Assembly: GCF_004912145.1 (NCBI RefSeq)
Contig: NZ_STGT01000002.1
Coordinates: forward strand, 930,001-994,000
Direction of reading: 5' to 3'
Length of the DNA stretch: 64,000 nt
Source: Peteryoungia rhizophila
GTDB lineage: Bacteria > Pseudomonadota > Alphaproteobacteria > Rhizobiales > Rhizobiaceae
The notes below the pieces were generated by a model. That model was not told where the DNA came from, did not search any database, and saw only the letters and a list, made by a program, of their open reading frames with translations. Every line of letters starts with the position of its first letter. The stretch's first letter is position 1. Shown piece by piece: positions 54,304 through 63,998 of this stretch. The position numbers and the translations under genes are program-made.

Positions 54304-56043
54304 ATGGGCAAGACAATCGTGAAAGATTCAACCCGAGGACTGGGAGAATTCGACCCGCGGCCTCGTGATGCGGGCGCACAATCGACGTCCACAGCGGGCG
54401 GGGCGAATGTCAGCTTGCGCCGCTATCTCGGCGCGTCTGTCGATGAGCGCGAGGTGCAAGAGCCACGATCCCGCCGGCCGCTCACCATGGATGACATCGA
54501 GCAGCGGGCCCGTGAACGGTTCGGCTGGGATCTCTCGGGCGGCAATGACGCGCCACAGGATGTGCATGGTGATGTGCATCCCGACGCAGTGGACGAGCCC
54601 TTGCCGAACGAGCGCCCGGCGGCCGTGCAGCCGCCGGTCCCGACTCCCGACGCCCCACTCGTCATCGACCTGAAGTTCGTTGCTCTTGCTGCCTGGCGGT
54701 ATCGCATGGCGGTCCTCGCGGGCGCCGTCGTCTGCGCGCTTGCGGGCGGCGCCATGACGACGCTGCTGGCCAAGAAGTACAGCGCGACTGCGACGCTCTA
54801 TTTCGATCCGCAGAAGCTTGCCGTCGAGCTCGTCGAGAACGACAGGGCGACGTCGCCGGAAGTGCTCAACGCGACGATCGACAGCCAGACGCAGATCATC
54901 ACGTCGCGCACTGTGCTGGAGACCGTTGCCGGCAATCTGAAGCTCACGACGGATCCCGAGTTTCTCGGTCGCTCCTCGGACAATGCCGCCTCCGACATGA
55001 ACAGGGTGATCTCCAACCTGCAGAAGCAGATCCTGGTCTCGCGCCAGGAAGGCACGTTCATCTTCCAGGTGAAGGTGACGACCAGGGAGGCGGAGAAGTC
55101 GGCCGCAATCGCCAATTCGCTGGTGGCCGCCTATCTCAAGGACAGTCGCGTCAATGCCGAAGACAGTTTTGGAAGCGTCAATACGAGCCTTGTCAATCAG
55201 TTGACGGCGCTCAGCAAGGCCGTCATCGCCGCCGAGGCCGAGGTGCGCGCCTTCACCTCTCAGAACGATCTCTTTGCCGTGGGCGGTGACCAGATCGCCG
55301 ACAAGCGTCTGCAGTCGCTCGACGATCTGCTTGTTGCGGCACAGCAGAAGATCATCGAGGCCAAGGCGCAGCTCGATACCGTGTCCAGGCTCGACATCAA
55401 CGATGTTCTCGTCGGGGACGCCGCGGCATCGCGAACGCTCGGAGATCTCCGCAATCAGTATGCGAGCCTTTCGGCCAATGTGAGCAGCCTGACGGAACGT
55501 CTCGGCCCGCGACACCCGCAATTGCAGTCGGCCAAGGCGTCGCTCGGCGACATCGAACGGCAGATCCGCCTCGAACTCGAGCGCATGGTGGTCGCCGCCC
55601 GCAGCGCCTACGAATCGGCGCAGAAGGAAGAGGTCGACATCCTCAAGGAGCTCAACGTCCAGAAGGCATCCCAGGCGACCAATTCGACGGCTCTGATCGA
55701 GCTCAGCGAGCTGGAGCGCAAGGCCAAAGCCGCACGCGACGTCTACGAGGCCGTGCTCAAGCGCAGCGAGGAAACGGCGGCCGAGATGAGCCTCTATTCC
55801 AGCAATGTCCGCATCGTCGCCGACGCCTTCCCGGCTCAGGCTCCCGATGGTCCGGGGCGTAAGGTGCTGCTGATGGCCGGCGCCTTCGGTGGCGGCCTCT
55901 TCGGCCTCGGTCTGGGGATCGTGCTGGCTGCCGGATTTGCCCTGTTCCGGCAGATGTCGCAGAAGGTGGTAGGCCCGGAGGGCACACCGTTCTTAAGTAA
56001 ATCCAACGAGTTGGCTCCATATGGGTCAAAACGGAGAAATTAG
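54304..56043 (+). CDS. Wzz/GumC-type polysaccharide co-polymerase without kinase domain
   Basis: This 579-residue protein has an unusual 125-residue cytosolic, Pro-rich N-terminus, a first membrane helix near 139-158 (MAVLAGAVVCALAGGAMTTLLA) and a Wzz domain (KYSATATLYFDPQKLAVEL). A long coiled-coil periplasmic region with SNVRIVADAFPAQAPDGPGRK follows, then a second helix near 520-548. The usual ExoP/Wzc tyrosine kinase domain is absent. It sets chain length together with the polymerase upstream. ATG 54304 was taken as start. Confidence 0.9.
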   Translation: MGKTIVKDSTRGLGEFDPRPRDAGAQSTSTAGGANVSLRRYLGASVDEREVQEPRSRRPLTMDDIEQRARERFGWDLSGGNDAPQDVHGDVHPDAVDEPLPNERPAAVQPPVPTPDAPLVIDLKFVALAAWRYRMAVLAGAVVCALAGGAMTTLLAKKYSATATLYFDPQKLAVELVENDRATSPEVLNATIDSQTQIITSRTVLETVAGNLKLTTDPEFLGRSSDNAASDMNRVISNLQKQILVSRQEGTFIFQVKVTTREAEKSAAIANSLVAAYLKDSRVNAEDSFGSVNTSLVNQLTALSKAVIAAEAEVRAFTSQNDLFAVGGDQIADKRLQSLDDLLVAAQQKIIEAKAQLDTVSRLDINDVLVGDAAASRTLGDLRNQYASLSANVSSLTERLGPRHPQLQSAKASLGDIERQIRLELERMVVAARSAYESAQKEEVDILKELNVQKASQATNSTALIELSELERKAKAARDVYEAVLKRSEETAAEMSLYSSNVRIVADAFPAQAPDGPGRKVLLMAGAFGGGLFGLGLGIVLAAGFALFRQMSQKVVGPEGTPFLSKSNELAPYGSKRRN

Positions 56044-56849
56044 AAAAAACAGAAGGTTAAGATTTTCTCCGTCCCACTTTTATGGGCTGCTTTCGGAGCG
56101 ATCTTCCTGCTGCTCAAGCCCGCAGGGAGGGTCGTATGAGTGTTCGCCGACCCTTCAGGGAAGTGGAGGAGGCTGCGAGGCGAAAGGAGTTTTTGAGGGC
56201 TTCATGAGCATAGTCGAGATACCACTTGCGGCCGTCCAAGGTGGCAATCCCAGGAAGCCATGCTGCCCCTTTGATGCTCCTCCAACAGTTTATTTGAACC
56301 TGCGATACTTGCTGTACCAGCATTCCTGAAAATACGTAGGCCGAGACACTGACTTGTAAGTGTGCAAGTCTGAAGTTCGACAAATGGGTTAGACGCGTGA
56401 TTTATTGGAATCATGCCAGGAAGCCCTCCGGCGTCAAATCGACACGGGGGACCTGGCCGTCAACCGGGTTTGGTCGACCAGCCCGTGACATAACCCGCTA
56501 GTGATGCAAGTACCCTCGCGTCTCAGGGCCAAATTTCTGAAAGCTTGCATCGGCGCTCTGGAGGAAGTTAGCGCGCCCTGACTGCCGGGAAAGCAGCTCA
56601 ATTCTCTCTGAGAGTGTAGGCTGGGGCAGCTATGCGCCCTCAACTCGGCCATAACGGCCGTTACAGCGCCGGCCTGGAAGCAGACATTGCCCCCGCCGCC
56701 TCACGTCGCCTGCGCGCCAAAAGCAGCCACTGGCACGCATTAGGAATATTGCCTATGGTGAGATGTCGTTCATTTCGTCGCTTGTCCTGTCGACTGTCCA
56801 CGACAAGATATGGCTGCGCATCAATGTCGCCAATTGAAAGCAAGCAGGC
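56044..56849. other. Non-coding gap after the polysaccharide cluster (806 bases)
   Basis: Only short frames without family motifs or ribosome sites occur on either strand. The last 110 bases contain the dyad at 56741-56755 and belong to the LysR gene's control region. No tRNA or IS remnant could be recognised. Confidence 0.4.
56741..56755. promoter_or_regulatory. Candidate LysR autoregulatory site
   Basis: TAGGAATATTGCCTA (TAGG-N7-CCTA) lies about 95 bases before the LysR GTG start. LysR proteins often bind such partial dyads near their own promoter. Assignment by position only. Confidence 0.3.
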
Positions 56850-57743
56850 GTGAATCCGCGAATACCTTCGACAGCAGGACTCCGGGTCCTCATCGCACTG
56901 GCTGAACGAGGGTCGACGGTCGCAGCGGCCGATGCGGTGAACCTGTCCCAGAGCGCGGTCAGCAAGCAGTTGTCGAAGCTCGAGGCCTCGGTGGGCCAAA
57001 GCCTCTTCATCCGGCACACGTCAGGTCTGCAGTTGAGCGAAGCTGGGCATATCTACCTGGAACACGCCAAGATCGCCTTGAAGGCGCTGGAAGACGCCGC
57101 GCTTCGGGTGGCGCGTCTCTCGAGCGATCCGGACGTCCTGCGCCTCCATCTGCTGCCGATCCTGGGTGATCGCTGGCTTCTGCCGCGATTTGCACGATTT
57201 GCCGAGCGATATCCGACGATCGACGTCCAGTTCACGAGCTTTGAGACGCCCGGTCAGGCCGAACCCGATGCGGCCTTTCGTTATGGTGCACCGCCGTGGC
57301 GCGGGCAGACGGCCGATTATCTGTTTGGCGCCGATGTCGCTTTGGTGGGGGCGCCCGAGTATATCTGTAGGGTGGGTGGGCTGGAGGTTCTGGACGACAT
57401 CGGGCGATTCACGCTTCTCGAGCATCCGCAGACGCCGAACTGCTGGCAGAACCTGCGCACCGCGCTGGCGTTGCCGGCGGAGGCGCCCGAGCCTCGCCAC
57501 TATGTGCGCTTCGGTTTCTATACGCTGGTCATCCGCGCTGCGATTGCGGGTCAGGGATTGGCGATCATCCCGCGCGAACTGATCGTCCGGGAACTTGCTT
57601 CGGGTGATCTGGTCAATCCGGGCGGGATCGGATTCGATAGCTCCAACTGCTACTGGTTCACCCGACCTGCGGACCGGACGTCCCGCCGCGCGCTCAACCT
57701 TTTCCATGACTGGTTGATGGAAGAGATCACACGGCGGGACTAG
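56850..57743 (+). CDS. LysR-family regulator (GcvA-like)
   Basis: This 297-residue regulator has an N-terminal helix-turn-helix (GSTVAAADAVNLSQSAVSKQLSKLEASVGQSLFIR, about 22-56) and a GcvA-type effector domain (LLPILGDRWLLPRFARFAERYPTIDVQF; FRYGAPPWRGQTADYLFGADVALVGAPEY). It begins with GTG 56850. It is convergent with the argininosuccinate-lyase/ABC operon and is the only regulator gene beside it, so it is the likely controller. Confidence 0.9.
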   Translation: MNPRIPSTAGLRVLIALAERGSTVAAADAVNLSQSAVSKQLSKLEASVGQSLFIRHTSGLQLSEAGHIYLEHAKIALKALEDAALRVARLSSDPDVLRLHLLPILGDRWLLPRFARFAERYPTIDVQFTSFETPGQAEPDAAFRYGAPPWRGQTADYLFGADVALVGAPEYICRVGGLEVLDDIGRFTLLEHPQTPNCWQNLRTALALPAEAPEPRHYVRFGFYTLVIRAAIAGQGLAIIPRELIVRELASGDLVNPGGIGFDSSNCYWFTRPADRTSRRALNLFHDWLMEEITRRD

Positions 57744-57749
57744 CGGCTG

Positions 57750-57776
57750 GACCAGAATGACGGCGTCACGCTGGTC
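57750..57776. terminator. Hairpin between convergent genes
   Basis: GACCAG-AA-TGACG-G-CGTCA-CG-CTGGTC is a near-perfect long dyad seven bases after the LysR stop and 15 before the end of the convergent binding-protein gene. It lacks T-runs. A two-way transcription stop or RNA stabiliser is likely. Confidence 0.5.
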
Positions 57777-57790
57777 TGGAACGCCTTCGC

Positions 57791-58627
57791 CTATTCGCCC
57801 TGGTTGAGGGCGATCGCGTCGATCTCGTTGGCGGCGAGACCGTGTTCGGCGAAGATTTCGGCATAGCGGCCGCTTTCCTTCAGTCTCTCAAGCGCGCCCT
57901 GTACAGCCTCGCGGATCTGGACGCCTTCCTCGGTCTTGAGGAAGGGAATACCGGCGAGCGAACGTGTGAAGGGCTCTCCCAGCAGCACATAGGTGTCGGG
58001 CTCCAGGTTCTGGAAGTAGGGAAGGGTCTCATTGCCCTGCACGGCCGCGTCGAGTCGCTGGCTCTTCAGCTGGGTGCGTGCATCGACCGAACCTTCGGTA
58101 CCGATGACTTCGATCGGCGTCAGGCCCTTTGCCTCGCAGTTTTCCTGGCTCCATTCGGCGATGTCCTTCGGCCAGTTCGTGTTACGCGAGGCGCCGACGC
58201 GCTTGCCGCACAGGTCGGCGGTGCCCGTGATGTTTTCCGACAGCGCCTTCAGGGTGTAGAACTGGGCACCGGAGACCATGTAGTCGACGAAGTCGACGGT
58301 TTCCCGACGGGACGGAAGGTCGGACATGCCGGCCATGGCCATGTCGACGCGACCTGTCTGCAGCGAGGGCAGCATCTGAACGAATTCAGTTTCCTGCCAC
58401 TCGACCTTGACGCCGAGCTCTTCGGCAATGGCTTCGCCAAGCGCGATGTCGAGGCCCTGGAGCGTGTTCGTCGCCGGATCCTTGTAGACGATCGGCGCGT
58501 AGTTCGGGTTCGTCGCCGCAACAATGGTGCCCGCGTCGCGGATACGCTGCGGCAATTCCTGGGCGCCTGCGAAGGTGGCCGTGGCCACAAGGGCAGTGCC
58601 GGCGATCAGAAGTGTTTTCAATGACAT
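57791..58627 (-). CDS. Polar amino acid ABC substrate-binding protein
   Basis: This 278-residue periplasmic protein of the HisJ/GlnH family (SBP_bac_3) has a signal peptide ending ATFAGAQE. Class motifs are IVAATNPNYAPIVYKDPATNTLQGLDIALGEAIAEELG, DMAMAGMSDLPSRRETVDFVDYM and VGASRNTNWP. It is the last gene of the operon that starts with the lyase gene. The ligand is an amino acid or an amino-acid conjugate. Confidence 0.9.
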   Translation of the reverse strand: MSLKTLLIAGTALVATATFAGAQELPQRIRDAGTIVAATNPNYAPIVYKDPATNTLQGLDIALGEAIAEELGVKVEWQETEFVQMLPSLQTGRVDMAMAGMSDLPSRRETVDFVDYMVSGAQFYTLKALSENITGTADLCGKRVGASRNTNWPKDIAEWSQENCEAKGLTPIEVIGTEGSVDARTQLKSQRLDAAVQGNETLPYFQNLEPDTYVLLGEPFTRSLAGIPFLKTEEGVQIREAVQGALERLKESGRYAEIFAEHGLAANEIDAIALNQGE

Positions 58628-58657
58628 TTTCAGTTCCTCTCTTGTTATAAGCCGGCC

Positions 58658-59446
58658 TTACGACAGCACGGCCGCTATGAAGTCTCTTGTCCGCTGTTCC
58701 GAAGGTTCCCCCAGGACACGGTCCGGAGCGCCGGTCTCGACGATCCGGCCGCCGTCCATGAAGATGACGCGATCGGCCACCTCGCGCGCAAAGCCGAGCT
58801 CGTGGGTCACGACGATCATTGTCATGCCACTGGCGGCAAGGTCGCGCATGACGGTCAGCACTTCGCCGACCAGTTCAGGATCGAGCGCGGATGTCGGCTC
58901 GTCGAACAGCATCAGCTTCGGCTTCATGGCCAGCGCACGGGCGATCGCCACACGCTGCTGCTGGCCACCCGACAGCTGTGCGGGATAGGCGTCATGCTTG
59001 TCCGACAGACCGACCCTTTGCAGCAAGGCGATGGCCTCTTGGCGCACCTCCTGACGCGGTCGCTTGAGGACAGTGACGGGGCCTTCCATGATATTCTGCA
59101 AGGCCGTCATGTGATTGAACAGGTTGAAACGCTGGAAGACCATGCCGCAGGCGAGGCGCTGGCGCGCGATGGCGCGATCGTCCAGTTCGTGGAGCGTGTC
59201 TCCGTCCTGACGGTAGCCGATCAGCTCGTCGTCGATCCAGACCGCGCCGCGATCGAAGCGTTCGATCTGGTTCAGGCAACGGAGCAAGGTCGACTTGCCC
59301 GAACCCGAGGGGCCGATGATGCACAGGACTTCACCGCGCATGACGTCGAGATCAACCGCATCGAGGGCCGTCAGGCTTCCGAAGGTCTTGGTGACCTTTC
59401 GCGCGGACAGCAGCGTCTGCGTCGATTGTTTTGGGTCAAAGCTCAT
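58658..59446 (-). CDS. Amino acid ABC ATPase (GlnQ/HisP type)
   Basis: This 262-residue ATPase shows Walker [10 protein letters not shown], signature [19 protein letters not shown], Walker [20 protein letters not shown] and the H-loop in [23 protein letters not shown]. Its start at 59446 overlaps the permease stop by four bases. The longer open frame to 60226 is a shadow. Confidence 0.93.
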   Translation of the reverse strand: MSFDPKQSTQTLLSARKVTKTFGSLTALDAVDLDVMRGEVLCIIGPSGSGKSTLLRCLNQIERFDRGAVWIDDELIGYRQDGDTLHELDDRAIARQRLACGMVFQRFNLFNHMTALQNIMEGPVTVLKRPRQEVRQEAIALLQRVGLSDKHDAYPAQLSGGQQQRVAIARALAMKPKLMLFDEPTSALDPELVGEVLTVMRDLAASGMTMIVVTHELGFAREVADRVIFMDGGRIVETGAPDRVLGEPSEQRTRDFIAAVLS

Positions 59447-60318
59447 TGTCCGCGCCCCCGGTTGGCCTGTCCGCGCGAAAAGCGGCGCTCCAGGAAGTGT
59501 TGTCCGAAGGACATCACCGAGACCACGGAGATGTACCAGATGGCTGCCACGATCAGGAGCTCGATGACGCGGCCGTTGGCGAAGTAGATCGTCTGCGCAT
59601 TGCGCAAGATCTCGGAGAACTGGATGACCGAGGCCAGCGAGGTCAGCTTGACCATGCTGATGAATTCGTTGCCGACCGGCGGGATGATGACACGCATAGC
59701 CTGCGGCAAGACGATGCGGCGCATGATCGTCGGGCGCGCCATGCCGATCGACTGGGCGGCTTCCGTCTGGCCCTGGTCCACCGACAGGATGCCGGCCCGC
59801 ACGACTTCGGCCGTGTAGGCGCCCTGGTTGATCCCCAGTCCAAGGAGTGTCGCCATGAAGGGAGTGATGACATCGACCGTCCGGAATTCGAAGAGGCCAG
59901 GGATCCCGAGTGTCGGAAACACCAGCGCCAGGTTGAACCAGAGCAGGAGTTGCAGGATCAGCGGCGTGCCGCGGAAGAACCAGATGTAGCCCTTGGCGGA
60001 GTAATGCAGCACCGGGTTCGGCGACATGACCATCACGGCGAAGAGGACGCCGAGGGTGATGCCGAGTGCCATGGCGGCGATGGCCATGATGATGGTGTTG
60101 ACAAGGCCAAAGAGGATTGCCGGCGCGGTCAGGAACTGGGCCACCACGGACCATTCGATCTGGCCGAGCGCAAACGCCCTGACGATGCTGCCAATGGCGA
60201 GAAGAATGAGCGCCGTTGCCAGCCATCGTCCGTAGTGACGGCGTGGCATGATGGTGAAGGCAGTCGGATCCGGTCTCACCGGGGTGCGATAGGCTTCAGA
60301 GCCGGCGGCAGTGGTCAT
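59443..60318 (-). CDS. Amino acid ABC permease (GlnP/HisM type)
   Basis: This 291-residue permease of the polar amino acid class has [12 protein letters not shown], the typical [44 protein letters not shown] coupling region and [13 protein letters not shown]. It has five to six helices and a basic N-terminal tail. It overlaps both neighbours by four bases. One permease subunit would form a homodimer. Confidence 0.93.
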   Translation of the reverse strand: MTTAAGSEAYRTPVRPDPTAFTIMPRRHYGRWLATALILLAIGSIVRAFALGQIEWSVVAQFLTAPAILFGLVNTIIMAIAAMALGITLGVLFAVMVMSPNPVLHYSAKGYIWFFRGTPLILQLLLWFNLALVFPTLGIPGLFEFRTVDVITPFMATLLGLGINQGAYTAEVVRAGILSVDQGQTEAAQSIGMARPTIMRRIVLPQAMRVIIPPVGNEFISMVKLTSLASVIQFSEILRNAQTIYFANGRVIELLIVAAIWYISVVSVMSFGQHFLERRFSRGQANRGRGQ

Positions 60319-61730
60319 TGCGCACCCTCCTCTGCCCAGGTCCGGAACGGCGCCAAGGTCAGGCCGAGGCGACCGATCTGGCGCTGGACAGCTTCAGGGG
60401 CCGTGCCGCCCTGCGCCGAGCGTGCTGCAAGCGCGGCCTCCACCGAGATGTGCTCCATGATCGAAGGCTCCAGCGACGGATCGATTTCCGCCAGCATCTG
60501 GGGTGTGAGGTCTTCGAGCGTGATGCCCTGATCCTCGCAGTAGCGTACGGCCCGGCCGGTGATTTCATGGGCATGCGAGAAGGGCACGCCGCGCAGCGCC
60601 AGCCAATCGGCCATCTCGGTTGCAAGCGTGAAGCCCTGGGTCGCCGCTTCCCGCATGCGGGCCGTGTCGAACTGCAGTGTCCGCACGAGGCCGCTCATCG
60701 CAGGCAGCGCCATGTGCAGGGTGTCGACAGCCTCGAAGGCAGCCTTTTTATCCTCGATCAGGTCCCGGTTGTAGGCGAAGGGCAGACCTTTGAGGGTGGC
60801 CATGATGCTCGACAGGCAGCCGATCAGCCGCGCGCTTCGCCCTCGGGTCAGTTCGGCAATGTCCGGGTTCTTCTTCTGCGGCATGATCGAAGAGCCGGTC
60901 GAGAAGGCATCGTCCAGCTTCGCCCAGGAGAAGGACTGGGAACACCAGAGGATGATCTCCTCTGACAGTCGGGAGAGGTCGATGCCGATCATCGCCGTGA
61001 CGAAGATGAATTCGGCAACGTGGTCGCGACTGCCGACCGCATCGATAGAGTTCTCGAAGGAGCCTTCGTAGCCGAGTTCCAGCGCGGTTTCATGCGGATA
61101 ACGGGCGATCGCGCTGCCGGCAAGGGCCGCTGCTCCCAACGGTGAGCGGTTGCTGCGCCGATGCCAGTCGTGCAGCCGGTCGAGATTGCGTGACAGCGCC
61201 TGGGCGTGGGCCATCAGCTGATGACCAAAGACGATCGGCTGTGCAGCCTGAAGATGCGTGAACCCCGGCGCCGGGCTGTCCAGATGGGCGGTTGCCTGGC
61301 CGATCAGGGCGTCGATCAGCGCCAGAAGCTCGATCGAGACGGCCTTGGCTTCTTCCCGAAGATAGAGCTTGAGGTCGTTTGCGGCCTGGTCGTTGCGCGA
61401 GCGACCCGCGCGCAACTTGCCGCCCAGGTCACCAAGGCGTTCCATCAGATGACGCTCGATGAAGGTGTGAATATCCTCATCTCCGGCGACGGGCGTGATC
61501 TCTCCGCTGCCGGCTTGCGCGGCAATCGCGTCGAGTGTCGCCGCAATGCTCCGGCATTCGTCATCGTCGAGGATGCCGGCACGCACGAGTTCGCGGGCGT
61601 GGGCCCGCGACCCGGCAACGTCGAAGCCGACGAGGCGGATGTGGCTTGCATCGGAGCGCGAGTAGCGGGTCAGCGTGGGGTCGGGGGCTGACCGGAAACG
61701 ACCGCCCCAAAGGGCCTTGGTTGAGCTCAT
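60315..61730 (-). CDS. argH: Argininosuccinate-lyase-family protein in a transport operon
   Basis: This 471-residue member of the argininosuccinate lyase/fumarase fold reads LWGGRFRSAPDPTLTRYSRSDASHIRLVGFDVAGSRAHARELVRAGI at the start. HLQAAQPIVFGHQLMAHAQAL, SPLGAAALAGSAI and the catalytic Ser loop GSSIMPQKKNPDIAELTRGRSAR are also clear. It heads an operon with an amino-acid importer and has its own promoter region. This suggests catabolism of an imported argininosuccinate-like or aminodisuccinate compound rather than arginine synthesis. EDDS lyase is a known relative. Confidence 0.88.
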   Translation of the reverse strand: MSSTKALWGGRFRSAPDPTLTRYSRSDASHIRLVGFDVAGSRAHARELVRAGILDDDECRSIAATLDAIAAQAGSGEITPVAGDEDIHTFIERHLMERLGDLGGKLRAGRSRNDQAANDLKLYLREEAKAVSIELLALIDALIGQATAHLDSPAPGFTHLQAAQPIVFGHQLMAHAQALSRNLDRLHDWHRRSNRSPLGAAALAGSAIARYPHETALELGYEGSFENSIDAVGSRDHVAEFIFVTAMIGIDLSRLSEEIILWCSQSFSWAKLDDAFSTGSSIMPQKKNPDIAELTRGRSARLIGCLSSIMATLKGLPFAYNRDLIEDKKAAFEAVDTLHMALPAMSGLVRTLQFDTARMREAATQGFTLATEMADWLALRGVPFSHAHEITGRAVRYCEDQGITLEDLTPQMLAEIDPSLEPSIMEHISVEAALAARSAQGGTAPEAVQRQIGRLGLTLAPFRTWAEEGAQ

Positions 61731-61804
61731 GACTTTCTCCGCATTCGATGGGCCATAGTCGCTTTGGTCTGCAACCCGGCAAAATGAAAAGATTTCCGGC
61801 CGGT

Positions 61805-61819
61805 ATTCCATTTGGGAAT
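61805..61819. promoter_or_regulatory. Candidate LysR-type box before the lyase operon
   Basis: ATTCC-ATTTG-GGAAT is a perfect inverted repeat containing a T-N11-A core, about 75 bases upstream of the lyase ATG. This fits a LysR recognition site and the LysR gene at the far end of the operon. Confidence 0.4.
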
Positions 61820-62594
61820 TGGTTGCGGTTGGGAAGTGGTGCCGAGGGATACGCGGGAGGAAGTCCTCCGCGCATGTTTGGTCCAGATCGGGGCCGGGGG
61901 CAGACGCTTGGATGCGGATGGGAAGAGGACGTCAACTCAGAATTGCCGACCGCTCTTTGACCATCGCATCGATATGACAGGTCTGCGTCAACCGCGAAGA
62001 TGTGCTTCTCCTAACGCACTCCTCGATTAGGGCAGTTAGGGGGCAATCCGATCTCAGGGTACCGAATGGCGCGAACGGTGCCCCTGCGTCGCCACCGCCT
62101 GCCTTCACTGTTTGCTTTGCCAGGAGGGCTGCTTCTGTGGCTCGAATGGCAGTAGCGGACAGTCCAGTTTCGGCCCCGAACAAGACCAAATTTTCGATCA
62201 AACTGGTCCAGTTTCTATCGGGCGTGGCACCCATAGACCAGTTTTTCGGAGTGCCATCACGAGCATGGAGGAGTGCTACGGCACGTCCTATGCAGCATGA
62301 CGTTCGTTCCGCTGGACGCCAACCCCTGGTGAACTCGACGCTCATGGCACGTGACGCCAATCTCAACGGCTCACACAGGTGACGACAGTCTTGCAAGACG
62401 GCAGTGAGAGCTTGGCGTGCATCTTCGTCAAACACCGCGATGAACTCGTCGTCTTCAGTTAATCTATCCAACCTCAAAAGACTTCACAGTTTACAAGGCT
62501 CGCTTCCTTCAGGCTTCTTGAGAACCAGGACGTGGACGGATTGGCGAGTCGGTGTGGCGCCGAAGGTGCGTCGCCTTCACGGACTGTCGCGAGG
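61820..62594. other. Gap with weak open frame (775 bases)
   Basis: A minus-strand frame of 181 codons (61932-62477, TTG start) lies downstream of the Fic gene but shows no recognised family and a poor start, so it is not called as a gene. The left end carries the lyase promoter region. No repeats of note. Confidence 0.3.
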
Positions 62595-63998
62595 TCAGGG
62601 TTCGTCTGGGCCTCTGTCCGATATTTCGTTGGTCCGTGCGCTGGTGCCGCCGATTTGCGGGAGTATTTCCTGGTAGATGGCTTCAATTCTTGAGGCTTCC
62701 GTAAGGGTGAGGTTGGCGAACTCGTTTTCTCGCGCACGTTTGGAAAGCATTCCATCATTCTGCCTCAGGAAGCGGAACAAGAGGTCGATCAAACGGTCCG
62801 GCATGTCAATGAGTACAGAGACATGCTTCTTGAAAGCATCGTATCCAGCCAGAAACGCCGTTTCCGTGGGCAAATCAATGTCAACCGTGCGCGCGACGCA
62901 TGAAAACAGGAATTCAGCCTGCGGTGTCGCATCAACGAAGCGGTAGAAATCTGCGGTCTCGTTCAGCACTTCGACATTACCGCGCTCAGTCTCTGTCCAC
63001 TGGATCAACGGCAGCAGTCTTCTGGAGTAGCTTTCCAGGGTGCGCCTGTACTCGTCGATGCGATCAAGGATTACGGCTGACACCGGAAACACAATCCCGG
63101 GAGGGTTGAACCCTCCTGCGGCCAGAACGTGATGGATCAGATAGCGATGAAGGCGCCCATTGCCGTCTTCGAATGGGTGGATGTAGACGAAGCCAAATGC
63201 GAGACATGCGGCCGCAATGACCGGATCGAGTTCGGGAGTCGCTACGCGTTCGAATGCAATCAGGCCCTCCATCAGTTCCTTGAGGTCCTGATGCCTGGCG
63301 CTGATATGATCCGGGATCGGTGTTCCGGTATTGCGGTCATGTTCGCCGACGAAGCCGCCTTCACTGCGAAGGCCAAGCTGGACGAAACGCGCATCGCCGA
63401 TGACGATGCGCTGCAGGCGTAGCAGCTCGTGCAGGGTGATTGAGCGCCGTCCGGCTTCGCCGATGACCTGGCCCCAGCGCTGGATGCGATCTTGCGGGGG
63501 GGCTTCGCCTTCAATTTCGAAGCTGGAACGGGAATCCTTCAACAGGAGGAATGCTGCCGTACGCGCCAGCAGATCTGCTGGAACATTTGCGATCAGCCTG
63601 CTTGCCTGTGCGGCGAGGTTGCGATGGACGAAGGCGTTCAGCGTCTGTGTCCTGAACACCATGGGGCAGAATTGCGCTGTGCCCGGGAGATTGTTTCTGA
63701 CACGATGGCGAGTGGAGTTCGATCCGGTGATCGCCCATTGCTGTTCAGGGTCGACGACGAGCGCATAAGTTCCAGTTGTCGCATCGGGCAGGTCGAGCTG
63801 CTCCTGCAACAGCCATTCATAGAGAAACCAGATGCGACGAGCATAGGATCCGGTCGGGGCCATACGCACGATATCGGCAATGGGCTCGGGGCCGGTTGCT
63901 CGGAAGAGTGCTTTCAGCACTAGTAGATCGAGGCCTTCATAACGCAGGGCGAATGTAAGGTGAGCACCAAGCGTATTGGCGGGTTGATGGCGTGGCGT
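62595..63998 (-). CDS. Fic-family AMP-transferase, class II type (5' end outside window)
   Basis: The frame is open from 62595 to the window edge, giving at least 467 residues; an ORF start at 63920 is not the true start, because homologous-looking sequence (PANTLGAHLTFALRYEGLDLLVLKALF) continues upstream. The catalytic motif HPFEDGNGRLHR (63144-63179) matches HPFxxGNGRxxR. A motif SFEIEG near 63510-63530 matches the inhibitory (S/T)xxxE(G/N), placed N-terminal to the Fic core as in class II self-inhibited enzymes. The protein would transfer AMP to target proteins; the target is unknown. Confidence 0.92.
   Translation of the reverse strand, partial: TPRHQPANTLGAHLTFALRYEGLDLLVLKALFRATGPEPIADIVRMAPTGSYARRIWFLYEWLLQEQLDLPDATTGTYALVVDPEQQWAITGSNSTRHRVRNNLPGTAQFCPMVFRTQTLNAFVHRNLAAQASRLIANVPADLLARTAAFLLLKDSRSSFEIEGEAPPQDRIQRWGQVIGEAGRRSITLHELLRLQRIVIGDARFVQLGLRSEGGFVGEHDRNTGTPIPDHISARHQDLKELMEGLIAFERVATPELDPVIAAACLAFGFVYIHPFEDGNGRLHRYLIHHVLAAGGFNPPGIVFPVSAVILDRIDEYRRTLESYSRRLLPLIQWTETERGNVEVLNETADFYRFVDATPQAEFLFSCVARTVDIDLPTETAFLAGYDAFKKHVSVLIDMPDRLIDLLFRFLRQNDGMLSKRARENEFANLTLTEASRIEAIYQEILPQIGGTSARTNEISDRGPDEP

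Noticed and set aside
61932-62477. 181-codon minus-strand frame
   Set aside because: TTG start, no ribosome site, no recognised motif. It is recorded only in the gap description.
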